A DNA stretch of 64,000 nt from G963663735 sp963663735 (lineage in GTDB: Bacteria > Acidobacteriota > UBA6911 > RPQK01 > JAPXNP01): NCBI GenBank assembly GCA_963663735.2, contig CAXXHN010000002.1:1488001-1552000 (forward strand), given 5' to 3'. Below are positions 26,116 to 36,494 of the stretch, piece by piece (the first letter of the stretch is position 1; the number at the start of each line of letters is the position of its first letter). The notes under the pieces were generated by a model. That model was not told the origin of the DNA. It did not search any database and worked only from the letters and a program-made list of their open reading frames with translations. The translations under genes were made by a program, and so were the position numbers.

Positions 26116-29100
26116 ATGGATCAAGAACAACCCAAACCCAAAAAAATCATCATGGGCTGGAAGTTCTCCAATGAGACAGTTTCCAGTTGGAAAGAAACCG
26201 GTATCGTTGAAAATCTTAACTACGATAAGGATTCAAATACAGTTGTATCCGGAATCCAGAACAGCTACACCTGGGAGGCTCCCTTTGATGCAAATAGTCC
26301 TGCTATAGATGTATTTGCAATCGGCATAAATCCAGATAACAGTAGAGCAGAACCGGGTTTTTACCGCTCAAGCCTCATCTTTACATTAGCGGAAACAGGA
26401 GGTATTGATTCTGCTCAAACAGAATTCAAAATCATGGCTCCTTCCAATCCTAATGATCTCCAAAGATTTGATCATCTGGTCACTCCAGACAAAGAAATAA
26501 TTCGTATTGAAAGCATCTCAGAAGATTCTATGTACTACACGCTTTCAGTGGAACGCGGTGCACACGGCACAGTATCAGGAGCCTTAGTTTATGGGACCTC
26601 TCTGGAGCTTCTTACACCTAGGGTAGGGATGAAAAGAATTGTTTTGCTTGGGGACGAAGAAGCCCTGCCGCCACCTTCTCTTGATGATCTATATCCTCTT
26701 GGAGGAGGAATCTATTTAGCCTGGTCAAATTCTTACAATGATGCACAAAAAAAAATACTTTCTTCTTACCGCCTTTATTATTCAACCACAGCTGCTATTG
26801 ATATTGATGATCCTGAAACATATGACGGTCATGTTGGAGTTGAAGGAAGCAAATCTAACACGGTGTTCAATCCTTTTAAGTCTGGCTATCCAGATACTGA
26901 TCCTACTTTCTATTTCGTGCTTACAGCCTGGACACTGGCGGGATTTGAATCAGAAGCTTCTGGCGAACTTTCTGGGAAAGCCTGGGGAACAGATCAACCG
27001 AATCCTAATGGCCCCATTACACCGGGAATAGTTATCACCATAACCGGAAAATACAAGCTAAGGTCTGAAGCGAAGAAACCCACAAACCTGGATTCAGCTT
27101 TGGGTCAAGCCAATGCTGCTGAGGTGACCTTTCAACTCTATTTTGCAGGAGAAGGCGCAGCGAATCCCTCGACAGATGAAAAACCAGAAGGACAGACTTT
27201 AGTAGGAGAATTCGTGGATGGAGCGATACCATATTACTACGAAACTGTTGTGGATTCATATGGTTTCGGAAAATACTGGTGCAGGGGAAAGGTCAAAGAC
27301 GGTGCTGGCCAGGTAGGTTCATGGGGTTTATCAGAGGTTATCATCCTGGATGATAAAAACAACACAACAGACATGGTAGCCCCAACCGGGGTCTATTTGA
27401 ACGCCATTGTAAAATCTAGAAAAACGGTTTCCGGGCATACTTCTGCAACTATCCTTTATGGAATAGCGGCAACCGGAAATCATGAATCTGCCAGTCAGTG
27501 TCAATTCGCCTCTAGGCACGGCGGCTCTGGACCTTTTGTTGAGGATGCCGAAGATCCATGGCCATCTGATTATAGTTCAATCCACACGTGGGGGGCATAT
27601 CCTGCCGTGGAATCCTTAGGGTATTTGGATTGGGAAGTCGTTGAAGTTACTGCTCGGGTTCAAAATGTGTATGGATGGTCAAATTGGTGCGCACCTGTCA
27701 AGGTTACCCTCGCCGGGGTTGATATAGATGAGGATTCTGGTGTTTGTGACTTAGCTGAGTTCGGGGCATGGACTCGTGACGACGAACCACCCGACGGATT
27801 TTCAACAGAAATTCCAGAACCTGGAATCGGACAGGTAACTTTTAGTTACAAACTTGGAGACACGAATCGATCTACTGTACACAGATTAGCTATTGCTGGA
27901 ACAAATGCTGCAACCATCCCAGAAGAAAGTGTAATAAAAAATCAATCTAATGGGAGAATGGTTGCTATTCCTGGAAATCATTACGTAGACATTTACTGTT
28001 TTACAGGTTTTACAGCAACTGAAAATCAGTTTACTGACAAGTTTTTAAAGATAGGACAATCTCCAGGGCCAAACGGGCAAGACACACTGCAAGTTTTTGC
28101 TATTTCTTCAAACACTGCTGGCGATCATTTTCGTGTGACTTTGGCTGGGAGTGAGAGAGTACGGAATATCGACTCTGATGGTGGAGTTGAAAAGTGGAGC
28201 ATAATAGAAAAGCCTATCTGGAGTCTTGCTGATTTCTATATGGACATGGCTATCTCTGCCGAATATTTCGGAGCCATCCCATCACAAAGCGCAGCCTTTA
28301 AGGTTAATACAACTGGCATGAAATTCTGGGCTTTTGTCAACAACGGCTGGGGTATTGGTAATCCCCGTTACGCTGATGGTTCTTCAATTGAGGGATCCGA
28401 GGTTGCTACTGAAGCAGAATATGTCAAAATAGGTGGTGTAGGCACAAATGACCTTGATGACTCAGCTGTTACTGCGATTAAGGTTGACGCAGTTCTCCAG
28501 CCTATTGCACAGGACATAGTGTTCACTTCCACTAGCAATAATTCGTTTTCCTGGAGTTCTGGCTCGGTTCAATTCGCAGACGGATCTTCAATAAATCTGG
28601 CCTCCGGTTCCAAATCCTCACTTGATACCGATTCCAATTACTGGGTCAGTTTTAATCCGACCTCACCCGGTGGTGGGCTAACTGCAACTACCAGCATAAG
28701 TACCGCCCTGTCAAATGGGAAAGTGATCCTTGCCATAGGGTCAACTACTTCTGATACAGCAGAAAAAATGACTATTATCCCCCGCTGGGGAAGCGGGATA
28801 AACATCGGTGCCCAGAATATTGTATGTGAGTATCTTAGCAGTATCACAGCCGAGGTAGGCGAACTCACCGGGGGTACGATCACGGGATTGCTCATCCGTA
28901 CCGCCCCGAGTGGAACCAGAATTGAGATGGATTCCACTAATGGATTTCAGAATATCGATTCTAATAACACTACCAGAATTCATCTTCCAGCCAGCAGCTC
29001 GAAAATTTCTCTCACCTCCGGCTATAGCGCTTCGTCGGGCATGGCCGAAACAGGGTGGATTGAATTTAAAAATCAATTCCATATTATCGGAGGAGTAGGA

Positions 29101-29538
29101 ATTCTACCTGATGAATCCACTTCCAGGAGCGGTTACTTTTTACTGGGATCAAGCGGAGGCTTATATACCTACAATGCTTTCCATACAATAGAATTGGTCG
29201 GGTCCGTTAATATCTGTATTGAATTGATAGAATCCAACTTTAGGGCTGGCATTTTCCTGTCGGACAGTGGTATATCTTTCCAGACAGGAGCCTTAGGAAA
29301 TATTTACATAAACCCTGGAATGGGTGGGGATCTTATTATCTCCGGATCAGAAGAAAACAACGTTTCACTTGACTCTTCCGGAAACCTTGCCCTCACGGGA
29401 GACTTAAGTATCAAAGATAATGTTGAATTTTTAGGATCAGGGACCAGCTACTTAAAAATGAAGGACAACGGGGGCACAACCAGATATCTTTATTGTGATT
29501 CTTCAGGAAATCCAACTACTAGTACATCTGCTCCATAA
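26116..29538 (+). CDS. Large tail fibre / receptor-binding candidate
   Basis: 1140 aa, no signal peptide or enzyme motif. The first ~280 residues contain fibronectin-like segments (ILSSYRLYYSTTAAID, FYFVLTAWTLAGFESEASG). The middle has Ig/FN-like strands, including SVERGAHGTVSGA and VTARVQNVYGWSNW. The last ~200 residues are Gly/Ser-rich repetitive strands (LDSSGNLALTGDLSIKDN; MKDNGGTTRYLYCDSSGNP), the usual C-terminus of trimeric phage fibres before a chaperone-like tip. Likely a side or central fibre determining target cells. It lacks the intramolecular chaperone domain found in some fibres. Confidence 0.65.
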   Translation: MDQEQPKPKKIIMGWKFSNETVSSWKETGIVENLNYDKDSNTVVSGIQNSYTWEAPFDANSPAIDVFAIGINPDNSRAEPGFYRSSLIFTLAETGGIDSAQTEFKIMAPSNPNDLQRFDHLVTPDKEIIRIESISEDSMYYTLSVERGAHGTVSGALVYGTSLELLTPRVGMKRIVLLGDEEALPPPSLDDLYPLGGGIYLAWSNSYNDAQKKILSSYRLYYSTTAAIDIDDPETYDGHVGVEGSKSNTVFNPFKSGYPDTDPTFYFVLTAWTLAGFESEASGELSGKAWGTDQPNPNGPITPGIVITITGKYKLRSEAKKPTNLDSALGQANAAEVTFQLYFAGEGAANPSTDEKPEGQTLVGEFVDGAIPYYYETVVDSYGFGKYWCRGKVKDGAGQVGSWGLSEVIILDDKNNTTDMVAPTGVYLNAIVKSRKTVSGHTSATILYGIAATGNHESASQCQFASRHGGSGPFVEDAEDPWPSDYSSIHTWGAYPAVESLGYLDWEVVEVTARVQNVYGWSNWCAPVKVTLAGVDIDEDSGVCDLAEFGAWTRDDEPPDGFSTEIPEPGIGQVTFSYKLGDTNRSTVHRLAIAGTNAATIPEESVIKNQSNGRMVAIPGNHYVDIYCFTGFTATENQFTDKFLKIGQSPGPNGQDTLQVFAISSNTAGDHFRVTLAGSERVRNIDSDGGVEKWSIIEKPIWSLADFYMDMAISAEYFGAIPSQSAAFKVNTTGMKFWAFVNNGWGIGNPRYADGSSIEGSEVATEAEYVKIGGVGTNDLDDSAVTAIKVDAVLQPIAQDIVFTSTSNNSFSWSSGSVQFADGSSINLASGSKSSLDTDSNYWVSFNPTSPGGGLTATTSISTALSNGKVILAIGSTTSDTAEKMTIIPRWGSGINIGAQNIVCEYLSSITAEVGELTGGTITGLLIRTAPSGTRIEMDSTNGFQNIDSNNTTRIHLPASSSKISLTSGYSASSGMAETGWIEFKNQFHIIGGVGILPDESTSRSGYFLLGSSGGLYTYNAFHTIELVGSVNICIELIESNFRAGIFLSDSGISFQTGALGNIYINPGMGGDLIISGSEENNVSLDSSGNLALTGDLSIKDNVEFLGSGTSYLKMKDNGGTTRYLYCDSSGNPTTSTSAP

Positions 29539-29761
29539 CACTAAAATAAACAGTGCTTGTATCTTTCTAAAGGCAATCACATAGTTCTTCCACCTTATGC
29601 CTTGATACTGATTTTGTCATTATCAATAGAATGAAAATTTCAATAACTTAATTTGGTAAAAAAATCACTTCAAAAATACAGATAAATACAATTAATAGAA
29701 TAAAATAACTCTATTTGATACACATGGGTACTATTACTTTTCATATACTACACGGGGATAA

Positions 29762-30166
29762 ATGAAAAAGAATAAAAAGATTATCCTGCAGAATGCCCAC
29801 CGCCTCCGGCTAATGGATGTTCTGTCAGGGGCAACCGGAAACTTCTACCAAAAATGCCTAATAAAGGAACTACTGGAACTGATAACTTTTACGGCTGATG
29901 AGGTGGAACTATATGGAATAGAGAACAAGCAGGAAAACGGAAAAACATTCTTTTCATGGAAAAATAATTCAGAGCTGATACTGGAGCTAAACGATACAAA
30001 AAGAATAAACCTAATCAAAATACTTAGCAAGCTTCCAGACGAAGCAACTGATTCTGTCATTATCGACTTAACACAACGCCTGCTTAACGACTGGTCAGAA
30101 CTGGAACAGATACTTGAACTATCGGGGGATGGAGAAACAATGGCTGTAAATGGGAATAGCAACTAA
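29762..30166 (+). CDS. Small hypothetical protein between fibre genes
   Basis: 134 aa, charged and helical, GGGG-type ribosome site. Features: LLELITFTADEVELYGI and a C-terminal leucine-rich helix. It overlaps the next gene by 17 bp. The position and size suggest a fibre assembly factor, but nothing in the sequence proves that. The 223 bp before it are AT-rich and could contain a promoter. Confidence 0.55.
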   Translation: MKKNKKIILQNAHRLRLMDVLSGATGNFYQKCLIKELLELITFTADEVELYGIENKQENGKTFFSWKNNSELILELNDTKRINLIKILSKLPDEATDSVIIDLTQRLLNDWSELEQILELSGDGETMAVNGNSN

Positions 30167-31862
30167 ACAATGGGTAACCGGCACTGTGCCGGCAGGCAGC
30201 AGCCTTGAATGCAATCTGGTTATGGACGGCGGCATTAGCCTTTTCGGTTTATCCAAGCTGCAGATAACTCCCTCAGCTGCCGGGGGTCTCAGTTCATACC
30301 AGATCTGGGACACGGACGGATTCGACACAAACCTTCTTTATGAGGCTTCAGCCAACGCGCTGAGCCCGTTTTATGATCCGGTCAAGATCGACAGCAATGG
30401 CAATATGACCGAGCAGGGCCCGGCCTGGCTGTTCCTGTACGAGGATGCCGACAATTCTGGTGAACTGCATGTCAAAATAGGTAATCAGGCAGGTGTCGAC
30501 CGAACCTACACAGTGAAGATATGGTACTGGGATGCCGAAGCCATATCTTCTTTCAACGTAGTGGGTGATGTAGGCGACGAACAGACCATTACCAACGGGA
30601 ACAGCCTTGTATTCTCCGGAGGCCCGGGAATAGTAACCTCCGGCATGGGGACCGATACAATTGCACTGAATCTTGATGGTGTTGTAATGGTTGCTGATTA
30701 TGATGTTAAAAACAACAGCTGGGTAATCGATGAAGACGACATGTCAAGTGATCTTGACACCAGGGTTCCCACCCAGCAATCGGTAAAGGCATATGTGGAT
30801 TCCAACGCAGCCGCTTCCGTAGGCACATCAGGAACTCCAGTTGCCAATGATATTGCCAGATTTACTGATGCCGATACCATCGAAGGGTTGAGTTACACTG
30901 AATTCAAAGCTGCTCTGGATTTGGAAGTTGGTACTGATATCCTGGCGCAGCAAACCATTGGAATCGCTGATGACGATTTGCTGGAGGTGGATGGATCCCC
31001 CAATTCCGGAGAATGGGCTGTATTTACCGCAAACGGGATCGATGGCAAGACTCATTCTGAAGCCAGGACTCTGCTCAATGTAGCAGATGGAGCTACAGCC
31101 AACTCCACTGATGCTACACTACTCGACCGTTCCAATCATACCGGCACTCAGACTGCCTCGACAATCAGTGATTTTGACACAGAAGTCGCTAATAACTCTG
31201 CGGTGACTGCCAATACCGCAAAGGTAAGTTACCTTGGAAGTGCAAGTGAAACCGAGCTTAATATCCTGGATGGTGCCACTCTGACCACGGCAGAACTGAA
31301 CATCCTGGATGGGATAACGGCTACGACAACGGAGATTAACACGCTTGATGGCTTTACCGGCTCCTATGAAGATCTCAACTACGCCAAGAATCTTAGGACT
31401 ACCGGCGTCACTGCTACGGAATTTGATTACCTGGATGGAGTAACATCTTCCATTCAAACGCAGCTTGATGGTAAAGGAGACATGAGCAACCTAGTTGATG
31501 ACACCTCTCCGCAGGCTGGTGGTGAAGTAGACTTCAATTCCCATTCCGCCGGATGTGCCTGGAACACCTACTCCGGCACCTCCATGTCGATTGATCTTCG
31601 TAACGGGAACAATGTGAAAATGACAGCAGGCGCCGGAGCATCAACCGTGACTATCAGCAACGCTCCTTCCCAGGTTTGCTCCATGCTCTGGCTGATGGTC
31701 CAGGATGGAACCGGATCGAGAGACTTCACGCTCCCTTCGGCAACCTGGTTTGTGACCGAGCCGACCTGGACAGATGGCACGGCCAGCCAGAAGCTTTACC
31801 TGGCGGTAGTTTACAACGGTTCCGGTTATGATGTCGTTGGTGCCACCGGTTGGGAGAGCTAA
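30150..31862 (+). CDS. Tail fibre protein with ELNILDG repeats
   Basis: 570 aa. The N-terminal ~160 residues form a jelly-roll-like domain; the neck (DLDTRVPTQQSVKAYVD) is a common phage fibre motif. The shaft has the repeat family ETELNILDGATL, TTAELNILDGIT, TTEINTLDGFT and ATEFDYLDGVTSS (about residues 365-435), found in many marine and siphophage fibres. The C-terminal ~140 residues (FNSHSAGCAWNTYSGTSM; DFTLPSATWF) form a beta-sandwich tip. It is expected to be a trimer that binds surface carbohydrate. Confidence 0.8.
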   Translation: MGIATKQWVTGTVPAGSSLECNLVMDGGISLFGLSKLQITPSAAGGLSSYQIWDTDGFDTNLLYEASANALSPFYDPVKIDSNGNMTEQGPAWLFLYEDADNSGELHVKIGNQAGVDRTYTVKIWYWDAEAISSFNVVGDVGDEQTITNGNSLVFSGGPGIVTSGMGTDTIALNLDGVVMVADYDVKNNSWVIDEDDMSSDLDTRVPTQQSVKAYVDSNAAASVGTSGTPVANDIARFTDADTIEGLSYTEFKAALDLEVGTDILAQQTIGIADDDLLEVDGSPNSGEWAVFTANGIDGKTHSEARTLLNVADGATANSTDATLLDRSNHTGTQTASTISDFDTEVANNSAVTANTAKVSYLGSASETELNILDGATLTTAELNILDGITATTTEINTLDGFTGSYEDLNYAKNLRTTGVTATEFDYLDGVTSSIQTQLDGKGDMSNLVDDTSPQAGGEVDFNSHSAGCAWNTYSGTSMSIDLRNGNNVKMTAGAGASTVTISNAPSQVCSMLWLMVQDGTGSRDFTLPSATWFVTEPTWTDGTASQKLYLAVVYNGSGYDVVGATGWES

Positions 31863-32093
31863 TATCCTTAATCAATACAAGTTGAAAGCATATTAGCATA
31901 AAGGAAGTCTGCCCAGTTCCAGGGCATTGTTCCCGAGAATTGGTTTGTTACGCCTTCGATACCAATCAAACTTGTTGGCAAGCTTGCCTGGCCAGATGGA
32001 ATGACCAATTGTAAATCCTGGCTTCCAGCGATCTCCAACTGAATACAAAACAGGGCTCTACACAGTTAGAATAGCCCAGGTTTAACGCATACC

Positions 32094-34172
32094 ATGAAAG
32101 AAAATACTGAAGATCTGAAAGGCAAAAAGCAACAAAAAATCGTCAACAGAATCCCTATACCTGGGAAACGTTCCCAGGAATATGGCCAATGGAGTGATGG
32201 CAGCATCACCCGAATCTGTTACGCTCCCCATAATCCTCATTACTACCTTGATTCGGATGGAACGCCTCATCCGATTGATCCAGATTTCAGCCAGGCGGCC
32301 AAAACATCCAAGGGGCATGAGATGACCCTGGCTAACCGAAACGTGGTCAGCATGGGAAGACTCTCTGGAACATCCAAAGAAAAATACCTTGGGCTACGTC
32401 CTGATGTGAAGCAGGATGGATCGGAGCAGTTGGAGTTCGACCTGGTATCAGTTGAATTTGATGGACAGGAAGTAGCAATGGAGCCAACTGATCTGAAATT
32501 GATAAATTCACGTCAGCGCTGCCGACAGTTGATCCCGGTTACCAGGCCAATTTCCTCCTTCCGAATAGAGTTTCGTCTCCATGTTGCAGGTCTCATAGTT
32601 AAGGAAAATGAAGACAATGAGTATTGGTTTTACTCAGAAGAAACCGATGAGTTCAGGTTCAGAATCCGGCCTCCGGTTTTGATGGATTCAAAAGAAGCTA
32701 TTCTGGACCTGGGCACTGGGGATGATCATTCTCATATCCTTACCCATAGCCTAAAGAGCAATAAAGATGGTACCTATACATATATAAAAAAAAGCATTGC
32801 AGCCTTCTCTAGTACAAAACTCCCAGAGACTTTCTGGATTGACGCTGATACCTATTATGCTAACACTGCTGATGGATACGTATATGCCACAGCCTATAAT
32901 CAAAACAACACTACTAGCTGGAATAGCGTTCATGATGCCTCTTCTGGTTCATGGGGAAGTACTTCTGGAAGCACCCTTAAAGCCAGCGTCTCTAGTGAAC
33001 GTGTGTATTATGGGGGCACGTGGCAATACCAAAATACAATTTATCGCGCATTCATGTACATGGATACTTCTTCTGTTTCCTCTCCTGATACTGTTAGCCT
33101 AAATATTTATGTAACATCATCGAATTCTGGAACGTGGTCAGCACAGGATGGAACAGACGCCGGCACAGGAATATATGTGGGGGACTATTCAAGGTTTTCC
33201 GGCTCTGCTTATGGAAACGATGCAACAGGAAGTTCAACCGGTTGGCGGAGTATATCTTTTAATGCCACAGGGGTAAGCGCAATAAACACCTCGGGCAATT
33301 CATTTTTTTGCATTCGTAATTATCAGAAAGACTATCTCGACAGCTCACCTTATAATGCCGAATACGAGGTTGAATTTTACTCAGCAGACCAAACTGGAAC
33401 TGCCAATGATCCATATCTCTCTATTACTGAAAGTGTTACTCACCCCACAGTAACCACTTCCTCTTGTACAGGAATTGAGAGTAATCAGATCACAGGAAAT
33501 GGTAACATCACTGATATTGGATTTACTGATATGGCTCTGTACTCTTCAGAAGTTTCCAATACAGGTAATCCCGCAATTGCTCAACAGGTACTGGGCTCTC
33601 CTATATTTTGTCCTGGTCTTACTAAAGCAAATGGAATTCTCATTATTGATCTCAAATGTGACGCGCCTGGCCTGATAGGAGCCAGTTCTCTTGAGATTAC
33701 GAGTTCTGGAGAACCTGACACAGAGGAGTGGTCTATAGCCCCCCTGCCATCTGGCATCTCTGATTCTTACCAGACTTTTGAATTAGACCTATCAGGATTC
33801 TCAACTACAAACGGTGAGCTAGATCCCACTCAGATTGATTTCATCAGAGCCTACGCATATTCAACCGGGGCAAATATCACCCTGTATTGGAGAAACGCTA
33901 AAATTAGACAGAAGGTTGTTACCAGGAGAGGATTCTGTTATGTGGCGGGATTTTCTGGGGATCCCACAACGGCGGACTCCACTGCTTATGACGAAGGATA
34001 TTTTGACACCGGAGCATTCAGCAAAGCAATCACTGGACTCTCTACAGCTACTGATTACAGGGTCAGAGCTTATGCCATCAATTCAGCCGGGACAGCTTAC
34101 GGGTCTACGGTGGATGTTACCACGGCGGCTTCAGCCCATCAGGGAGGTATGTTTTTCGCTAAACTTTTCTAG
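32094..34172 (+). CDS. Tail-associated beta-rich protein with C-terminal FN3-like domain
   Basis: 692 aa. An N-terminal domain of unknown fold (KRSQEYGQWSDGSITRICY; GRLSGTSKEKYLGLRPD), then a long Ser/Thr/Gly/Asn-rich beta region with an attachment-like domain (about residues 255-440; WNSVHDASSGSWGST, FMYMDTSSVSSPDTVSLNIY). It ends with a fibronectin III-like segment (ALNG-free GAFSKAITGLSTATDYRVRAY, INSAGTAYGSTVDVTT). No clear ribosome site precedes the ATG. Probably displayed on the particle; enzymatic activity is not evident. Confidence 0.55.
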   Translation: MKENTEDLKGKKQQKIVNRIPIPGKRSQEYGQWSDGSITRICYAPHNPHYYLDSDGTPHPIDPDFSQAAKTSKGHEMTLANRNVVSMGRLSGTSKEKYLGLRPDVKQDGSEQLEFDLVSVEFDGQEVAMEPTDLKLINSRQRCRQLIPVTRPISSFRIEFRLHVAGLIVKENEDNEYWFYSEETDEFRFRIRPPVLMDSKEAILDLGTGDDHSHILTHSLKSNKDGTYTYIKKSIAAFSSTKLPETFWIDADTYYANTADGYVYATAYNQNNTTSWNSVHDASSGSWGSTSGSTLKASVSSERVYYGGTWQYQNTIYRAFMYMDTSSVSSPDTVSLNIYVTSSNSGTWSAQDGTDAGTGIYVGDYSRFSGSAYGNDATGSSTGWRSISFNATGVSAINTSGNSFFCIRNYQKDYLDSSPYNAEYEVEFYSADQTGTANDPYLSITESVTHPTVTTSSCTGIESNQITGNGNITDIGFTDMALYSSEVSNTGNPAIAQQVLGSPIFCPGLTKANGILIIDLKCDAPGLIGASSLEITSSGEPDTEEWSIAPLPSGISDSYQTFELDLSGFSTTNGELDPTQIDFIRAYAYSTGANITLYWRNAKIRQKVVTRRGFCYVAGFSGDPTTADSTAYDEGYFDTGAFSKAITGLSTATDYRVRAYAINSAGTAYGSTVDVTTAASAHQGGMFFAKLF

Positions 34173-34407
34173 AATCAAATATAATCTGACAATCTACAGG
34201 GCGACCTTTTTCTTCAGCTTTTTGCTTCCGCTTCATTTCGGGAGTGATCTGTATTTCACTGTTGTTTGATTTGCTGAATTGAAGAAAGCAACCCGGGCTG
34301 ACCTGCTTTTTAAAGATTACATCTTGCACTTAAGTATTCACCTGTAAGGACCGCATAACATAGTTACGAGGGCAAAAACCAAGATTGGCCACGTTGATAG
34401 GAACTCT

Positions 34408-34755
34408 GTGATTATCTCAAATAACAAATACCCGTGGCTTCTCGGCATAGCTGCTCCAGGAGATATGCGCACATTTCATCATGCTGATACGGTAGGTTAC
34501 TATGATGAAGCCGGGCGAGCCCCACTGAATATCGCAGGCACAATACCTTGGGACAGGAACCCACGATCAGATACAGTGGATGTTGAAGTGCTGAGTGTAC
34601 CGGCATCATCGGAACCGGAGCCTGCTGGACAGGTGAATACCGACGCTGGATTGAATTCACCAATATCATGTGTATCCAGATATTTCAAGAAAACACCCAG
34701 AGAACAGCGGAATCCCAACAAAAGTCTCTCTTTTTTCAACAAACTGAATGCCTAA
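34408..34755 (+). CDS. Small hypothetical protein
   Basis: 115 aa with GTG start (AGGA upstream). WLLGIAAPGDMRTFHHADTV, then proline- and acid-rich stretches. No family recognised. Its end overlaps the next start by 8 bp. It may be a minor structural protein; modest confidence. Confidence 0.4.
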   Translation: MIISNNKYPWLLGIAAPGDMRTFHHADTVGYYDEAGRAPLNIAGTIPWDRNPRSDTVDVEVLSVPASSEPEPAGQVNTDAGLNSPISCVSRYFKKTPREQRNPNKSLSFFNKLNA

Positions 34756-35332
34756 TACGGGCCGGAGCTGGCTCAACCTTGGTGTTCTTTTCCTCCCCCG
34801 GAACATCTGGCTGTCCAGCCCTGCCCTCCATTTTATCGTGTATCTGACTATTATTCGATACTCATCAACAGAAGAATCTACGTTAGGGACGCTCTTGCTC
34901 AATGGTAATTTTGCCTGCTACACCCTGGAGGATCCGTACCAGTCGAAAAAGATTCATGGTGTTACACGCATTCCCGGAGGGATCTACACGGTGGGATTGC
35001 AACAATCCGGGGCTCTGCATGATGCCTACAAGATAAAATTCCCATCCCTTCACAAAGGGATGCTTAATATTCAGGATGTGCCTGGATTCCAGGGCGTCAT
35101 GCTGCACATTGGTAACAGCGCCGTCAACACTTCAGGATGCATTCTCGTTGGCGATGAGGCAAACAATAACACCCTGCGAGAGGGTTATCTTCGCAATTCA
35201 TCGAACGCTTACGAACGAACCTATCCACTGGTAGCCGAAGCAATTGAAGCCTGCGAGCGGGTACAGCTTCTGATCGGCATCCCAGAGGAATTGATCAAAT
35301 TTCATGCCTTTACTGAAATAAGGAGGGTTTAA
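34748..35332 (+). CDS. DUF5675-domain protein at head of lysis block
   Basis: 194 aa. From residue ~32 it matches DUF5675: STLGTLLLNGNFACYTLEDP, RIPGGIYTVGL, GMLNIQDVPGFQGVMLHIGN and NTSGCILVGD. This small all-beta domain is common in phages and tailocin-like clusters next to lysis genes. It has a conserved His and Cys arranged like L,D-transpeptidase folds (HIGN...SGC). Activity is unproved, but no other endolysin candidate exists in the element, so it may act on peptidoglycan. The N-terminal ~30 residues are not part of the domain, and a start further in (GTG at 34838) is possible. Confidence 0.65.
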   Translation: MPNTGRSWLNLGVLFLPRNIWLSSPALHFIVYLTIIRYSSTEESTLGTLLLNGNFACYTLEDPYQSKKIHGVTRIPGGIYTVGLQQSGALHDAYKIKFPSLHKGMLNIQDVPGFQGVMLHIGNSAVNTSGCILVGDEANNNTLREGYLRNSSNAYERTYPLVAEAIEACERVQLLIGIPEELIKFHAFTEIRRV

Positions 35333-35334
35333 TA

Positions 35335-35505
35335 ATGTCTGATCTACTTCACACAAAAATCTCGATCAACGCTCTGGGCATGTTGATCATTCTGGGCATC
35401 ACCTTTGGGGCCGGAATTCTTGCTTTGTCATATTGGTATGCCTCGGTGTTGATTATGTCAGCAGCATTCGGATACGGTATGTTCCTCGCCTGGAAAGCAA
35501 AATGA
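35335..35505 (+). CDS. Small two-helix membrane protein
   Basis: 56 aa: MSDLLHTKISINALGMLIIL begins a hydrophobic helix to about residue 30, with a second from about 32 to 52 and a KAK end. AGGAGG lies 10 bp upstream, and its stop overlaps the next start (ATGA). A holin or antiholin-like role is plausible from size, topology and neighbours. Confidence 0.7.
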   Translation: MSDLLHTKISINALGMLIILGITFGAGILALSYWYASVLIMSAAFGYGMFLAWKAK

Positions 35506-36284
35506 AGACCAGGAATCTTGTGACATTGATCCTTGTCGGCTTTGTAATATTCATAATCGTGACATGGCTGAATCAGTCGAGGATCAATACTCAACTTGAA
35601 AAAGCGAAGGCTACCACGGCAGCTGCCGAAATCAAACTCAAACAGGCTCAACAGGAAACACGGGTTATTCAAGACCGCTTGAATCGAATCACCTATAAAG
35701 CGGACACAGCTATTGCCGCGGCTGATGACAGGATCGAAGCCCTCTACCAGCAGCAGACCATGGCCCAGGTTACCATTGACTCCCTGACTTCAGAGCGAAA
35801 CACTCTGCTGGATTCACTCGAGGAATTTACCTTGGGAAATGGGCCCGAAGCTGAACCTGCTCCTGAGAAAATCATGGAAGAAGCGATCGCGTTATATCCG
35901 GATCAAGATGTCACATCTCTTGACCTGGCTGACAATCGACCGGCTCAAAACCTGTTTTTCCTGATGGTCAAAGAAATCCAGGCAAGGCGAAAGTTAGAGC
36001 TTAGCCATGAACTTCTGATAAAAGAATATCAGGCTCAGCAGGATCGGTTGGAAACAATAATCCGTAACCACGAAGACAGGTACCTCTCTCTCCAGAACAA
36101 AAGTTCTGAACAAGAACGCTTCATCCTGGTCCTGACTGAGGAGAACCGGCAATACCAGGAACTCGCAAACAACCTCCATAATGAAATTGGTATATATGAA
36201 AATAAAGCCGCAAAAGGTTGGATATGTAAGCTGGCCATTATCAGTGCCCTTGCCGGCGGTTTCTATCTGGGAATGAGTAAATGA
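35502..36284 (+). CDS. Spanin-like coiled-coil membrane protein
   Basis: 260 aa from the ATG coupled to the previous gene. N-terminal membrane anchor (LVTLILVGFVIFIIVTWL, residues 6-23), then a long coiled coil (about 28-125 and 150-240; heptads such as LEKAKATTAAAEIKLKQAQ). The C-terminus (IISALAGGFYLGMSK) is again hydrophobic. The overall design resembles an inner-membrane spanin (Rz) or a Bdr-like phage protein. The embedded Rz1 expected in a two-component system was not found in another frame. Confidence 0.55.
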   Translation: MKTRNLVTLILVGFVIFIIVTWLNQSRINTQLEKAKATTAAAEIKLKQAQQETRVIQDRLNRITYKADTAIAAADDRIEALYQQQTMAQVTIDSLTSERNTLLDSLEEFTLGNGPEAEPAPEKIMEEAIALYPDQDVTSLDLADNRPAQNLFFLMVKEIQARRKLELSHELLIKEYQAQQDRLETIIRNHEDRYLSLQNKSSEQERFILVLTEENRQYQELANNLHNEIGIYENKAAKGWICKLAIISALAGGFYLGMSK

Positions 36285-36475
36285 CAGCAAAGGAAGTATT
36301 AACAGTTGCAGTCATAGGCGTCCGTAAATTCTGGATTATCGAAACCGCGTTAACCTACCTTGCCATTCTAGCCCTGGGAGGTTGGATTGATGAAACTACC
36401 TTTCTATCAGGTTTTAAAACCGTTTTCATTGTTGGAATTGGGGGGAATGTATTGAACAAAGCGCTCGAAAAATGA
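36281..36475 (+). CDS. Holin-like small membrane protein
   Basis: 64 aa, ATGA-coupled to the spanin-like gene. Two hydrophobic segments (about 18-32 and 42-58: ETALTYLAILALGG, FLSGFKTVFIVGIGGNVL) and a charged C-terminal end (KALEK) fit a class II holin. It would release or activate the lysis enzyme. Confidence 0.55.
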   Translation: MTAKEVLTVAVIGVRKFWIIETALTYLAILALGGWIDETTFLSGFKTVFIVGIGGNVLNKALEK

Positions 36476-36494
36476 GATTCAGAGGAAAACAAAT

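Noticed and set aside
30150..31862. DNA repeat array or CRISPR in the fibre gene
   Set aside because: The periodicity is in the protein (ELNILDG-type shaft repeats) with diverged codons and no spacers. No CRISPR-like array was seen anywhere in the window.
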